Source of the DNA: Qipengyuania sp.
GTDB taxonomy: Bacteria; Pseudomonadota; Alphaproteobacteria; Sphingomonadales; Sphingomonadaceae
DNA: 44,475 nt
Assembly: GCA_019745075.1 (NCBI GenBank)
Contig: JAIETR010000063.1
Span: 1 to 44,475, forward strand
Reading direction: 5' to 3'
The position numbers were made by a program, and so were the translations under genes. Each line of letters begins with the position of its first letter. Positions within the stretch are counted from its first letter, which is position 1. Of this stretch, positions 25,809 through 33,848 are shown piece after piece. The notes under the pieces were generated by a model, which ran no database searches, was not told the origin of the DNA, and was given only the letters and a program-made list of their open reading frames with translations.

Positions 25809-26452
25809 CCCTGCTCAAGCGCGATCTCGCCACCCTGCTCCCCGGCGGGCGGCGCGGCGGGACGCTGCTTCCGCTGCTGTTCTTCCTCGCGGTGGCGATG
25901 CTCTATCCCTTCGCGGTCGGGCCCGAGCCGGCGCTGCTGGCGCGGACCGGCGGCGGGGTTGTGTGGGTGGCGGCGCTGCTGGCCGCGATCCTGCCGCTGG
26001 AGCGACTGGTGGCCGCCGATCTCGAGGCGGGCGTGTTCGACCAGCTCCATCTGCGTGGGCTGACCGAGGAGCTGGCGATGGCTGGCCGCCTCCTCGCGCA
26101 CTGGCTCGCCTTCGCGCCACTTTTGCTGCTCGCCACCCTCCCCGCCGCCGCCTTGCTCGGGCTGCCGGGCGAGACCGTCCGCATCCTCCTCCTCGGCCTC
26201 CTCGCCGGGACACCGGGCCTCGCCGCGATCGGCCTCGCCATCGCCGCGCTGACCGCGAGCTTGCGCGGAGGCGCCGCCCTCGCCGGCCTGATGACGATCC
26301 CGCTCGCCGTCCCGATCCTGATCTTCGGCGCCGGCGCCCTCGCCCGCCCCGATCCCGCCGCGCTGGCGCTGACGGGCGCGATCAGCCTGGGGTTGTGCGC
26401 GCTGGCACCGTTCGTGGCGGGGGCGGCGGTGAGGGCGGCGCGGGAGAGTTAG
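25799..26452 (+). CDS. ccmB: Heme exporter membrane protein CcmB
   Basis: Polytopic membrane subunit (217 aa) of the CcmAB transporter, the usual family length. Six hydrophobic segments are visible. The N-terminal pattern LLKRDLATLLPGG and the central LAADLEAGVFDQLHLRGL-type motif (here VAADLEAGVFDQLHL) fit CcmB. The start overlaps the end of ccmA, and the GGAGGAG ribosome site lies within the repeat. ccmC, ccmD and ccmE are not in the window. Confidence 0.93.
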   Translation: MVVTLLKRDLATLLPGGRRGGTLLPLLFFLAVAMLYPFAVGPEPALLARTGGGVVWVAALLAAILPLERLVAADLEAGVFDQLHLRGLTEELAMAGRLLAHWLAFAPLLLLATLPAAALLGLPGETVRILLLGLLAGTPGLAAIGLAIAALTASLRGGAALAGLMTIPLAVPILIFGAGALARPDPAALALTGAISLGLCALAPFVAGAAVRAARES

Positions 26453-26464
26453 GCGGAAGTCGCG

Positions 26465-26542
26465 CGCATGCTTCGACAAGCTCAGCACGAGCGGAAACTG
26501 AAAAACCCCCAACCCCGCTCATCCTGAGCCTGTCGAAGGATG
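26465..26542. repeat. Inverted REP pair, family A, upstream of the GIY-YIG gene
   Basis: CTTCGACAAGCTCAGCACGA and the diverged complement TCATCCTGAGCCTGTCGAAG flank a short A-rich spacer. The pair lies directly after ccmB and before the GIY-YIG gene, which has another such pair on its other side. Confidence 0.85.
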
Positions 26543-26565
26543 CCGCGCTACACTAGACCCAGGCG

Positions 26566-26850
26566 ATGGCCTTCTGGACCTACATCCTGCGCTGTTCGGA
26601 CGGCAGCTACTATGTCGGTCACACGGACGACATCGAATACCGCATGGCGCAGCATGAGCGCGGCGCGATCGGCGGTTACACGGTCAAGCGGCGGCCGGTA
26701 TCGCTCCTGTGGTCCGACCAATTTCCTACCCGCGACGAAGCATTTGCCGCCGAGCGCAGGCTCAAAGGCTGGAGCCGCGCCAAGAAAGAGGCGCTTATCG
26801 CGGGAGACTGGCAGCGGATCAGTCTGCTGGCGCGAAACCGGCAGAAGTGA
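26566..26850 (+). CDS. GIY-YIG nuclease superfamily protein (UPF0213-like)
   Basis: Small protein of 94 aa with the GIY-YIG fold. The first strand pair reads WTYILRCSDGSYYVGHTDD, in which YIL...YVG are the GIY and YIG positions, followed by the conserved Arg in DIEYRMAQHERG and Glu in AAERRLKGW. This is the YhbQ/UPF0213 type, a single-domain nuclease fold with no settled cellular function. Complete and intact, flanked on both sides by family A REP pairs. Confidence 0.88.
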   Translation: MAFWTYILRCSDGSYYVGHTDDIEYRMAQHERGAIGGYTVKRRPVSLLWSDQFPTRDEAFAAERRLKGWSRAKKEALIAGDWQRISLLARNRQK

Positions 26851-26879
26851 GTTGCGCGCGCGGCGGGCGTTGCGCGGCG

Positions 26880-26954
26880 TCCTTCGACAAGCTCAGGACG
26901 AGCGGGGTGGGTTGTGTCCTACCTCCGCTCATGCTGAGCTTGTCGAAGCATGCG
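26880..26954. repeat. Inverted REP pair, family A, between the GIY-YIG gene and map
   Basis: CCTTCGACAAGCTCAGGACG at 26881 and the complement CGCTCATGCTGAGCTTGTCG ending at 26946 form an inverted pair between two convergent genes, just before the map stop. It could act as a bidirectional terminator-like hairpin. Confidence 0.85.
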
Positions 26955-26967
26955 CGCCAACAGTCCC

Positions 26968-27795
26968 TCACTCATAAGGCGGCTTGTGCTTCCCCGTCGG
27001 GCTCAGCGTGAAGATCTCGCACCCATCCTCGGTAATCCCGATCGAGTGCTCGAACTGCGCGCTCAGGCTCTTGTCCCGCGTCACCGCGGTCCAGCCGTCG
27101 CTCAGCATCTTGGCGTGAGGGCGGCCGGCGTTGATCATCGGCTCGATGGTGAAGAACATGCCAGGCTTGAGCAGCGGGCCGGTCCCGGCGCGCGCGGCGT
27201 GGATCACCTCGGGCGCGTCGTGGAACAGCCGGCCCACGCCGTGGCCGCAGAACTCGTGCACCACGCCGTAGCGATGCGCCCGCGCATGCGCCTCGATCGC
27301 CGCGCCGATGTCGCCCAGCCGGTTGCCGGGGCGCGCTTGCTCGATCCCGAGCATCAGGCACTCATAGGTCACCTCGACCAGCCGCCTGGCCTTCAGGGGC
27401 ACCTCGCCGACGAGGAACATGCGGCTGGTGTCGCCGTGCCAGCCGTCCAATAACGGGGTCACGTCGATGTTGACGATGTCCCCGTCCTTCAAGGTCTTCT
27501 CGCCCGGAATGCCGTGGCAGATCACATGATTGGGCGAGATGCAGCTCGAATGGACGTAGCCCCGGTAGCCGAGCGTGGCGGGCACCGCGCCGCCGTCGAA
27601 CATCATCTGGCGGATGGTGTCGTCGAGCGCGGCGGTAGCCACTCCGGGCACCACCAATGGTGCGATCTCGTCGAGAATCTTCGCGGCCAGCTTACCCGCG
27701 GCGCGCATGCCCGCGAAGCCCTCGGGCCCGTGCAGCTTGATGCTGCCGTCGCGGTGGACGGTCTCGGCGGCGGTGACGGTGTGGTATTCGGTCAT
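26968..27795 (-). CDS. map: Methionine aminopeptidase, type I
   Basis: Metalloprotease (275 aa) that removes the initiator methionine. The metal ligands of M24A enzymes are visible: His in CHGIPG, Asp in NIDVTPLLDGWHGDTSRMF, His in CGHGVGRLFH, Glu in TIEPMI and Glu in QFEHSI. The start MTEYHTVTAAETVHRDG at 27795 is the most likely; a further 12 codons upstream are open but contain no supporting site. The N-terminal extension (about 25 residues) before the pita-bread fold is common in alphaproteobacteria. Confidence 0.94.
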   Translation of the reverse strand: MTEYHTVTAAETVHRDGSIKLHGPEGFAGMRAAGKLAAKILDEIAPLVVPGVATAALDDTIRQMMFDGGAVPATLGYRGYVHSSCISPNHVICHGIPGEKTLKDGDIVNIDVTPLLDGWHGDTSRMFLVGEVPLKARRLVEVTYECLMLGIEQARPGNRLGDIGAAIEAHARAHRYGVVHEFCGHGVGRLFHDAPEVIHAARAGTGPLLKPGMFFTIEPMINAGRPHAKMLSDGWTAVTRDKSLSAQFEHSIGITEDGCEIFTLSPTGKHKPPYE

Positions 27796-27843
27796 GGGGG
27801 GGATGTAGCGACTGCGGGTCCAAAAAGCCACCGTTCCGCCATG

Positions 27844-27926
27844 CGTGTCTCGACTACGCTCGACACGAACGGGACCTGTGGCACTGAGTATTCAATCCGT
27901 TCGTGTCGAGCGTAGTCGAGACACAG
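27844..27926. repeat. Inverted REP pair, family B, between DUF3298-like gene and map
   Basis: CGTGTCTCGACTACGCTCGA (27844) and its complement TCGAGCGTAGTCGAGACAC (ending about 27924) form a nearly perfect inverted pair with a short spacer. It is the same family as 3570-3657, with a cleaner match between arms. Confidence 0.85.
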
Positions 27927-27931
27927 AGCCG

Positions 27932-28750
27932 CTACCGCCCGGCCGCAAACGCCCCTGCATACTCCGGCTTCACCGCCTTCAACACCGCAGCATCGACCGG
28001 GAAATCGAGCTCGTAAGCCCCCTCCGCATAAGGCCCGGCGACATAGGGGTCGAACCAGATGCCGAGCCGGTCGAACCTGCCGCCGTTCGACGAACCGATC
28101 AGCACGGTCGCATCCTTCACCTGCTGGCAGCTGTCGAAACCGGTGTCGTCATCGCTCGGGACGACCGGCTCGCCGCGGCGCTTCTCGCGCTCGGCGTCGA
28201 GCGCGGCGCAGAGCTTCGACCCCAGCGCCGCCTCGAGCGCCTCGGGGGAGCGGAACAGTCCCACCCCGGGCATCGCGGCTTGCCTCGCCTTGTCCCACAC
28301 CAGCGATTCCAGCCCATACATGCCGTGCGCGCCGCCGGTGTAGCTCGAGAACTCGCCCGAGAGGCTGAGATAGCCCGGCGTGTCGGCGACGACTTTCCAC
28401 TGCTTGGCGAAGGAGCGGCCGCGGCAGGGCGCGCAGTCGATGGGCGAATCCGCCAGCGCGTCGGTCCACTCGACCTTCTCCCGCGCGAGGATGCGGCCGC
28501 GTTCCTCGGTCAGCAGTCGCGCCAACGCCGGATGCGCGCTGACCGCGGCGGGCCATCGGTAGGCGAACTCGCGGCTGCCCCCGTCGCGCTGCTCGTCGTT
28601 GGCGAAGGCGACCGGCGTGGCGGCGGGAGCCGGTGCGGCGCGCGCCTTCGCCCGCGTCTCCTCGACCCCGGTCGCCTCCTCGATCTCGCTGGCCGAGGAG
28701 CAGGCGCCACTCGACAGCAGCAGCGGAATCAGGAACAGGGGGCCGCGCAT
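27932..28750 (-). CDS. DUF3298-like (PdaC/RsiV-type) lipoprotein, unknown function
   Basis: Exported protein of 272 aa. The signal peptide MRGPLFLIPLLLSSGAC places Cys17 in a weak lipobox. It has the segments FAYRWPAAVSAHPAL, LSLSGEFSSYTGGAHGMYGLESLVWD and a C-terminal FDPYVAGPYAEGAYELDFP. The motif YTGGAHG followed by a later F.PY..GPYA.G is characteristic of the DUF3298 family, seen in peptidoglycan deacetylases and anti-sigma factors that bind extracytoplasmic ligands. Four internal cysteines (CAPC, CAAL, SCQQ) may form disulfides. The start has AAGGA upstream. It is divergent from the M17 peptidase gene, with only 30 bases between starts. Confidence 0.8.
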   Translation of the reverse strand: MRGPLFLIPLLLSSGACSSASEIEEATGVEETRAKARAAPAPAATPVAFANDEQRDGGSREFAYRWPAAVSAHPALARLLTEERGRILAREKVEWTDALADSPIDCAPCRGRSFAKQWKVVADTPGYLSLSGEFSSYTGGAHGMYGLESLVWDKARQAAMPGVGLFRSPEALEAALGSKLCAALDAEREKRRGEPVVPSDDDTGFDSCQQVKDATVLIGSSNGGRFDRLGIWFDPYVAGPYAEGAYELDFPVDAAVLKAVKPEYAGAFAAGR

Positions 28751-28780
28751 GATCGTCCTTCTCGCCGAGACCCCCGCACA

Positions 28781-30178
28781 ATGACCGACAATGCCGCCTT
28801 GATCCAGCCCGACCGGGGGCAGGACGCGGTGCCGATCCACCTCGTCGACAAGGATGGCTTCGCAGCCTGGGCCAAGTCGCTGTCCGCCCCCCAGCGCGCC
28901 TCGCTGGCCGGGCAGAAGTTCGAGGGCGGCTGCTATCAGGTCGGCATCGTGCCCGCCAGGAACCCCGACGGCCAGAAGTGGTTCGCGGTGGGCGGCGTGG
29001 CGGACCCGGAGAATCTGGCGACCTGGTGCCTGGCGCGGCTCGCCGAGGTGCTGCCGGCGGGAACGTATCGCCTCGCGGAGGGCCATCCCGGCGCGGCGCT
29101 GCATGGCTGGCAGACCGGGCAATATTCCTTCACCCGCTACAAGACCCCGGAGAACCCGGTCGGCCCGCGGGTGCTGCTGACCAAGGATGCCAAGGCCGTC
29201 GAACCGGCGATCGCCGAAGCGCGGGCGGTCGCGCTGGTGCGCGATCTGGTGAACACGCCGGCCGAGGACATGGGCCCCGCCGCGCTCGAGGCGGAGGCGG
29301 AGACGCTCGCCAAGGCGCACGGCGCCAAGCTCGAGGTGGTGCGCGGCGACGCGCTCGAGAAGGACTACCCCATGGTCCACGCGGTCGGACGGGCGGCCGC
29401 GCGCAGCCATGCGCCGCGACTGATCCACCTGAGTTGGGGCAAAGCTTCCGATCCGGTGCTGGCGATCGTCGGCAAAGGCGTGTGCTTCGATTCGGGTGGG
29501 CTCGACGTGAAGAACGCCAGCGGCATGCTGCTGATGAAGAAGGACATGGGCGGCGCGGCGCACGCGCTGGCGCTGGCCGGGCTGGCGATGGGCGCGGAAC
29601 TCAAGGTCCGGCTGCACTGCTTCGTGCCGGCGGTCGAGAACGCGATCGCCGGCAACGCCTTCCGCCCCGGCGACGTGCTCAGGACCCGCAAGGGGCTCAC
29701 CGTCGAGATCGGCAACACCGATGCCGAGGGGCGGCTGATCCTTGGCGATGCGCTGACCCGCGCGAGCGAGGAGAAGCCCGAACTGCTGATCGATTTCGCC
29801 ACCCTGACCGGCGCGGCGCGGGTGGCGCTCGGGCCGGACCTCCCCGCGCTGATGGCGCGGCGCGACGAGACCGCCGAGGCGCTGATCGCGGCGGGCACGG
29901 CGCATGACGATCCGGTGTGGCGCCTGCCGCTGCACGATGCCTATCGCGAATACCTCAACTCGGATATCGCCGACCTCAACAACGCGCACACCAACGGGTT
30001 CGCCGGGGCGAGCGTCGCCGGGCTGTTTCTCGACCGTTTCGTGGGCGAGGACATCGACTGGGCGCATTTCGACACCTTCGCCTGGCGCCCGGTGGCGAAG
30101 CCCGGCCGCCCGCGCGGCGGCGAGGCGCTGGGGCTGCGCGCCGCCTGGCACATGATCCTGGGGCGCTTCGGCAACTAA
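28781..30178 (+). CDS. M17 family leucyl aminopeptidase
   Basis: Dinuclear-metal cytosolic aminopeptidase (465 aa). Active-site motifs are visible: Lys and Asp in VGKGVCFDSGGLDVKNASGM, MLLMKKDMGGAAHAL, and the family signature NTDAEGRLILGDAL. An N-terminal macro-like domain (about 1-160) precedes the catalytic domain. The start at 28781 (MTDNAALIQPDRGQ) is the only one that avoids antisense overlap with the divergent lipoprotein gene. The TAA stop lies within the first of two palindromic repeats at 30177. Confidence 0.94.
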   Translation: MTDNAALIQPDRGQDAVPIHLVDKDGFAAWAKSLSAPQRASLAGQKFEGGCYQVGIVPARNPDGQKWFAVGGVADPENLATWCLARLAEVLPAGTYRLAEGHPGAALHGWQTGQYSFTRYKTPENPVGPRVLLTKDAKAVEPAIAEARAVALVRDLVNTPAEDMGPAALEAEAETLAKAHGAKLEVVRGDALEKDYPMVHAVGRAAARSHAPRLIHLSWGKASDPVLAIVGKGVCFDSGGLDVKNASGMLLMKKDMGGAAHALALAGLAMGAELKVRLHCFVPAVENAIAGNAFRPGDVLRTRKGLTVEIGNTDAEGRLILGDALTRASEEKPELLIDFATLTGAARVALGPDLPALMARRDETAEALIAAGTAHDDPVWRLPLHDAYREYLNSDIADLNNAHTNGFAGASVAGLFLDRFVGEDIDWAHFDTFAWRPVAKPGRPRGGEALGLRAAWHMILGRFGN

Positions 30179-30254
30179 TTAGGGACTGTCCCTAATTGGG
30201 CTTAAGGACGCCGGTGGGGAAGGACGCGCCTCTAATTAGGGACTGTCCCTAATT
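30177..30254. repeat. Tandem palindromic repeats after the M17 gene
   Basis: The same palindrome (arms AATTAGGGA and TCCCTAATT, CTG loop) occurs at 30177-30197 and 30234-30254, start to start 57 bases. The first overlaps the stop codon of the peptidase gene. Both could act as hairpins at the 3' end of the mRNA. They are AT-rich at the ends, unlike the surrounding DNA, and resemble REP elements that are mobilised by RAYT-type transposases (inference). Confidence 0.75.
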
Positions 30255-30338
30255 GAATGGCACCTCGGGCTGGGATGGTTTCGGGGCCCCGCTTGCTGAA
30301 ACCGCGCCGCAACGGTAAGCGCCGCGCGCTTTGATGAC

Positions 30339-30680
30339 ATGGGTATCTTTTTCGTGACCGCTGCCCCGCCCCAGGAGCTCACCCTGATGGGGCCGAGCGA
30401 GAAGCTCGACGACGCGCATTGGCCGGCGCGCGGCGATCTCGCGCACATCCGCCTGGCGGGCAAGGTCTTCGTTCCCCATTACGCGGTGCCGCTGCCCTAT
30501 GTGCTCGATCTGCCCGCCACCTTGCTGACCGCCCCGCGCGACGATGGGCTGGTGCGCGAGGACGTGCCCGCGGGCATGCCCTTCAACGTGCTCGACATCG
30601 CCGGAAAATGGGCCTGGGGCCAGGTCGGCGAGGACGGCTGCGTGGGCTACCTTCCGATGGCGGCGCTGCGACGATCGTAA
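30339..30680 (+). CDS. SH3-domain protein resembling the N-terminus of an NlpC/P60 peptidase
   Basis: Protein of 113 aa that reads as a bacterial SH3-like domain: LTLMGPSEKLDDAHWPARGDLAHIRLAGKVFVPHYAVPLPYV, then LTAPRDDGLVREDVPAGMPFNVLD, KWAWGQVGEDGCVGYLPMAAL. This pattern is typical of the N-terminal SH3 part of C40 (NlpC/P60) murein peptidases. Here the catalytic Cys-His domain is missing: the frame ends with RRS and a REP pair begins 14 bases later. It may be a real stand-alone SH3 protein or the surviving part of a longer gene shortened by the repeat. No signal peptide is visible. Confidence 0.7.
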   Translation: MGIFFVTAAPPQELTLMGPSEKLDDAHWPARGDLAHIRLAGKVFVPHYAVPLPYVLDLPATLLTAPRDDGLVREDVPAGMPFNVLDIAGKWAWGQVGEDGCVGYLPMAALRRS

Positions 30681-30693
30681 ACGCCGCTCCCGT

Positions 30694-30772
30694 CCCGCTC
30701 ATGCTGAGCTTGTCGAAGCATGACTGGCGAAACCTTGCACCCGCATCCTTCGACAAGCTCAGGATGAACGGA
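30694..30772. repeat. Inverted REP pair, family A, between the SH3 gene and argC
   Basis: CCGCTCATGCTGAGCTTGTC on the left and CTTCGACAAGCTCAGGATGA on the right form an inverted pair, starting 14 bases after the SH3 stop and ending about 22 bases before the argC start. Confidence 0.85.
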
Positions 30773-30793
30773 TGTTGGATTTGAGAAGTCGAC

Positions 30794-31738
30794 ATGCCCC
30801 ACACCATCTTCATCGACGGCGCCGCCGGGACCACCGGCCTCGAAATCCTCGACCGGCTGGCCGACCGCGCCGAATTCGCCATGCTCGCGCTCGACGAGGC
30901 GTGGCGCAAGGACCCCGCCGCCCGGCGCGAGGCGCTCAACGAGGCCGACATCGCGATCCTGTGCCTCCCCGACGAGGCCGCGAAGGAGGCGGTGGCACTG
31001 ATCGATCCCGGCAGCGCCACGCGCGTCATCGACGCCTCGAGCGCGCACCGCGTGCACCCGGACTGGACCTACGGCTTTCCCGAGCTGATCGGGCGCGAGC
31101 GGGTGGCGCAGGCGCAGCGCGTCTCCAACCCCGGCTGCTACCCCACCGGCTTCCTCGCGCTGGTCGCGCCGCTCGTCCGCGCCGGGCTGCTGCCCGCCGA
31201 CTGGCCCTACACCGTCAACGCGGTCAGCGGCTACTCGGGCGGCGGCAAGGCGCTGATCGAGCGGTTCGAACAGGCCGAACCGGACATCGCCTTCCGCGCC
31301 TATGCGCTGGGCCTCGAGCACAAGCACCGCGCCGAGATGAAGCTCCATGCCGGGCTGAAACACGGCGCGATCTTCGCGCCCGCGGTCGTCCCGGCATACC
31401 GGGGGATGGTGGTCGAAGTTCCGCTGCATCTCGGCGCGATGGCGGGCGATCCCACCCCGGACCGGCTGCGTGACGCCTTGCGGGAATTCTACGCCGATTC
31501 CCCGGTCATCGCGGTCGGGGACCGCGACGACGCTCCCGAGGAAATCGTGCTGCGCTGCGAGGATGACGCCAGCGACGCGATGAGCCTGTTCGTGCTGGGC
31601 AACGAGGGCGGCTATCACGCGCGGCTGATCGCGGTGCTCGACAATCTCGGCAAGGGGGCCAGCGGGGCGGCAATTCAATCGCTCAACCTGATGTGCGGCC
31701 TCCCCGAGACAACCGGCCTGCGGCTAGGCCCTGCCTAG
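30794..31738 (+). CDS. argC: N-acetyl-gamma-glutamyl-phosphate reductase, type 2
   Basis: NADPH-dependent reductase (314 aa) for the third step of arginine synthesis. N-terminal nucleotide-binding FIDGAAGTTGLEILDRL, the catalytic Cys in SNPGCYPTGF near residue 115, and GYSGGGKALIERFE with LEHKHRAEMK are visible. The short length and the missing long insert place it in the type 2 subfamily, common in alphaproteobacteria. The REP pair sits directly upstream. The downstream 218-base gap contains a small hairpin (31744-31758) and the glnB promoter region. Confidence 0.93.
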   Translation: MPHTIFIDGAAGTTGLEILDRLADRAEFAMLALDEAWRKDPAARREALNEADIAILCLPDEAAKEAVALIDPGSATRVIDASSAHRVHPDWTYGFPELIGRERVAQAQRVSNPGCYPTGFLALVAPLVRAGLLPADWPYTVNAVSGYSGGGKALIERFEQAEPDIAFRAYALGLEHKHRAEMKLHAGLKHGAIFAPAVVPAYRGMVVEVPLHLGAMAGDPTPDRLRDALREFYADSPVIAVGDRDDAPEEIVLRCEDDASDAMSLFVLGNEGGYHARLIAVLDNLGKGASGAAIQSLNLMCGLPETTGLRLGPA

Positions 31739-31743
31739 ATTTC

Positions 31744-31758
31744 GGGCAGGTGCTGCCC
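31744..31758 (+). terminator. Small hairpin after argC
   Basis: GGGCAG and CTGCCC form a perfect 6-bp stem with a 3-base loop, six bases after the argC stop. There is no U-tract, so intrinsic termination is uncertain. Confidence 0.35.
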
Positions 31759-31776
31759 ACTCGCTGGGCAAGGTGA

Positions 31777-32295
<519 letters not shown>

Positions 32296-32341
32296 TTTCT
32301 TACGGGGCGCGAGCCCAGCCCACCACGACGGAGAAGTTTGA

Positions 32342-33751
32342 ATGTCGAATGCGAAACAGGTCCTCAAGCAGATCGAGGACGATGGCATCGAGTGGGTGGA
32401 CCTGCGCTTCACCGATCCCAAGGGCAAGTGGCAGCACCTCACCATGGTCGCCAGGACCTTGGACGAGGACCAGCTCGACGACGGGTTGATGTTCGACGGC
32501 TCCTCGATCGAGGGCTGGAAGGCGATCAACGAGAGCGACATGATCCTCAAGCCCGACCTCGAGCGGGTCTATGTCGATCCCTTCAGCGCCGAGCCGATGA
32601 TGATCCTGTTCTGCGACATCGTCGAGCCCTCGACCGGCGACTGGTATTCGCGCGACCCGCGCACCACCGCCAAGCGCGCAGAGAACTTCCTCAAATCGAC
32701 GGGCATCGGCGACACCGTCTATGTCGGGCCCGAAGCCGAGTTCTTCATGTTCGACGACGTCCGCTTCGAGGACGGTTACGCGGGCTCCGGCTACGCCATC
32801 GACGACATCGAGCTGCCGACCAACACCGGCCGCGAATACGAGGCCGGCAACATGGCGCACCGCCCGCGCGCCAAGGGCGGCTATTTCCCCGTCGCTCCGG
32901 TCGATAGCGCGGTCGACATCCGCGGCGAGATGGTTTCGACCATGATCGAGATGGGGCTGAACTGCGACAAGCACCACCACGAGGTGGCCGCCGCGCAGCA
33001 CGAACTCGGCCTCACCTTCTCGACCCTGGTCCACACCGCCGACCAGATGCAGATCTACAAATACGTCGTGCATCAGGTGGCGCACGCCTATGGCAAGACC
33101 GCGACCTTCATGCCCAAGCCCATCAAATCCGACAACGGCAGCGGCATGCACACCCACATGTCGATCTGGGAGAAGGGCAAGCCGACCTTCGCGGGCAACG
33201 GCTACGCCGGGCTGTCGGACACCTGCCTGTTCTTCATCGGCGGTGTGATCAAGCACGCCAAGGCATTGAACGCCTTCACCAACCCCACCACCAACAGCTA
33301 CAAGCGGCTGGTTCCAGGGTTCGAGGCGCCGGTGCTGCTGGCTTATTCGGCGCGCAATCGCTCGGCGAGCTGCCGCATTCCCTATGGCGCGGGCGAGAAG
33401 GCCAAGCGCGTCGAGTTCCGCTTCCCCGACGCGATGGCCAACCCCTATCTCGCCTATGCCGCGCTGCTGATGGCCGGGCTCGACGGGATCCAGAACAAGC
33501 TCCACCCCGGCGAGGCGATGGACAAGAACCTCTACGACCTGCCCCCCGCCGAGCTCGCCGATGTGCCCACCGTATGCGGCAGCTTGCGCGAGGCGCTCGA
33601 GGAGCTGGAAAAGGACCACGCCTTCCTGCTTAAGGGCGACGTCTTCACCAAGGACCAGATCGACGCCTATGCCGAGCTCAAGTGGGAGGAGGTCCTGCGC
33701 ATGGAGACCACCCCCTGCCCGGTCGAGTTCGACATGTATTACAGCATGTAG
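32342..33751 (+). CDS. glnA: Glutamine synthetase, type I
   Basis: ATP-dependent ligase (469 aa, usual length) that makes glutamine from glutamate and ammonia. Signatures are [17 protein letters not shown], the metal-binding [25 protein letters not shown], the ATP motif [18 protein letters not shown], and the adenylylation Tyr in NLYDLPPAE near residue 397. The start has CGGAGAAG upstream. Control is expected by NtrC at transcription and by GlnE-dependent adenylylation. A 6-bp hairpin (33765-33779) after the stop could end the transcript before the convergent glycosyltransferase gene. Confidence 0.97.
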   Translation: MSNAKQVLKQIEDDGIEWVDLRFTDPKGKWQHLTMVARTLDEDQLDDGLMFDGSSIEGWKAINESDMILKPDLERVYVDPFSAEPMMILFCDIVEPSTGDWYSRDPRTTAKRAENFLKSTGIGDTVYVGPEAEFFMFDDVRFEDGYAGSGYAIDDIELPTNTGREYEAGNMAHRPRAKGGYFPVAPVDSAVDIRGEMVSTMIEMGLNCDKHHHEVAAAQHELGLTFSTLVHTADQMQIYKYVVHQVAHAYGKTATFMPKPIKSDNGSGMHTHMSIWEKGKPTFAGNGYAGLSDTCLFFIGGVIKHAKALNAFTNPTTNSYKRLVPGFEAPVLLAYSARNRSASCRIPYGAGEKAKRVEFRFPDAMANPYLAYAALLMAGLDGIQNKLHPGEAMDKNLYDLPPAELADVPTVCGSLREALEELEKDHAFLLKGDVFTKDQIDAYAELKWEEVLRMETTPCPVEFDMYYSM

Positions 33752-33848
33752 GGCTTATGACATTGCCGCAGGGTGCGGCGGCGGGCGCGCGCGCGAAATG
33801 TGCTGTGGAAGTTTGCGACGGCCCCGCGTCCGAGCCGGCGCCGCGCGC

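Noticed and set aside
26465-26954. Possible CRISPR-like array of short repeats near the GIY-YIG gene
   Set aside because: Only inverted pairs are present, with no direct repeats at regular spacing and no cas genes.
27845-28780. Long in-frame N-terminal extension of the M17 peptidase
   Set aside because: It would translate a REP pair and run antisense through the lipoprotein gene. The ATG at 28781 gives the normal family length.
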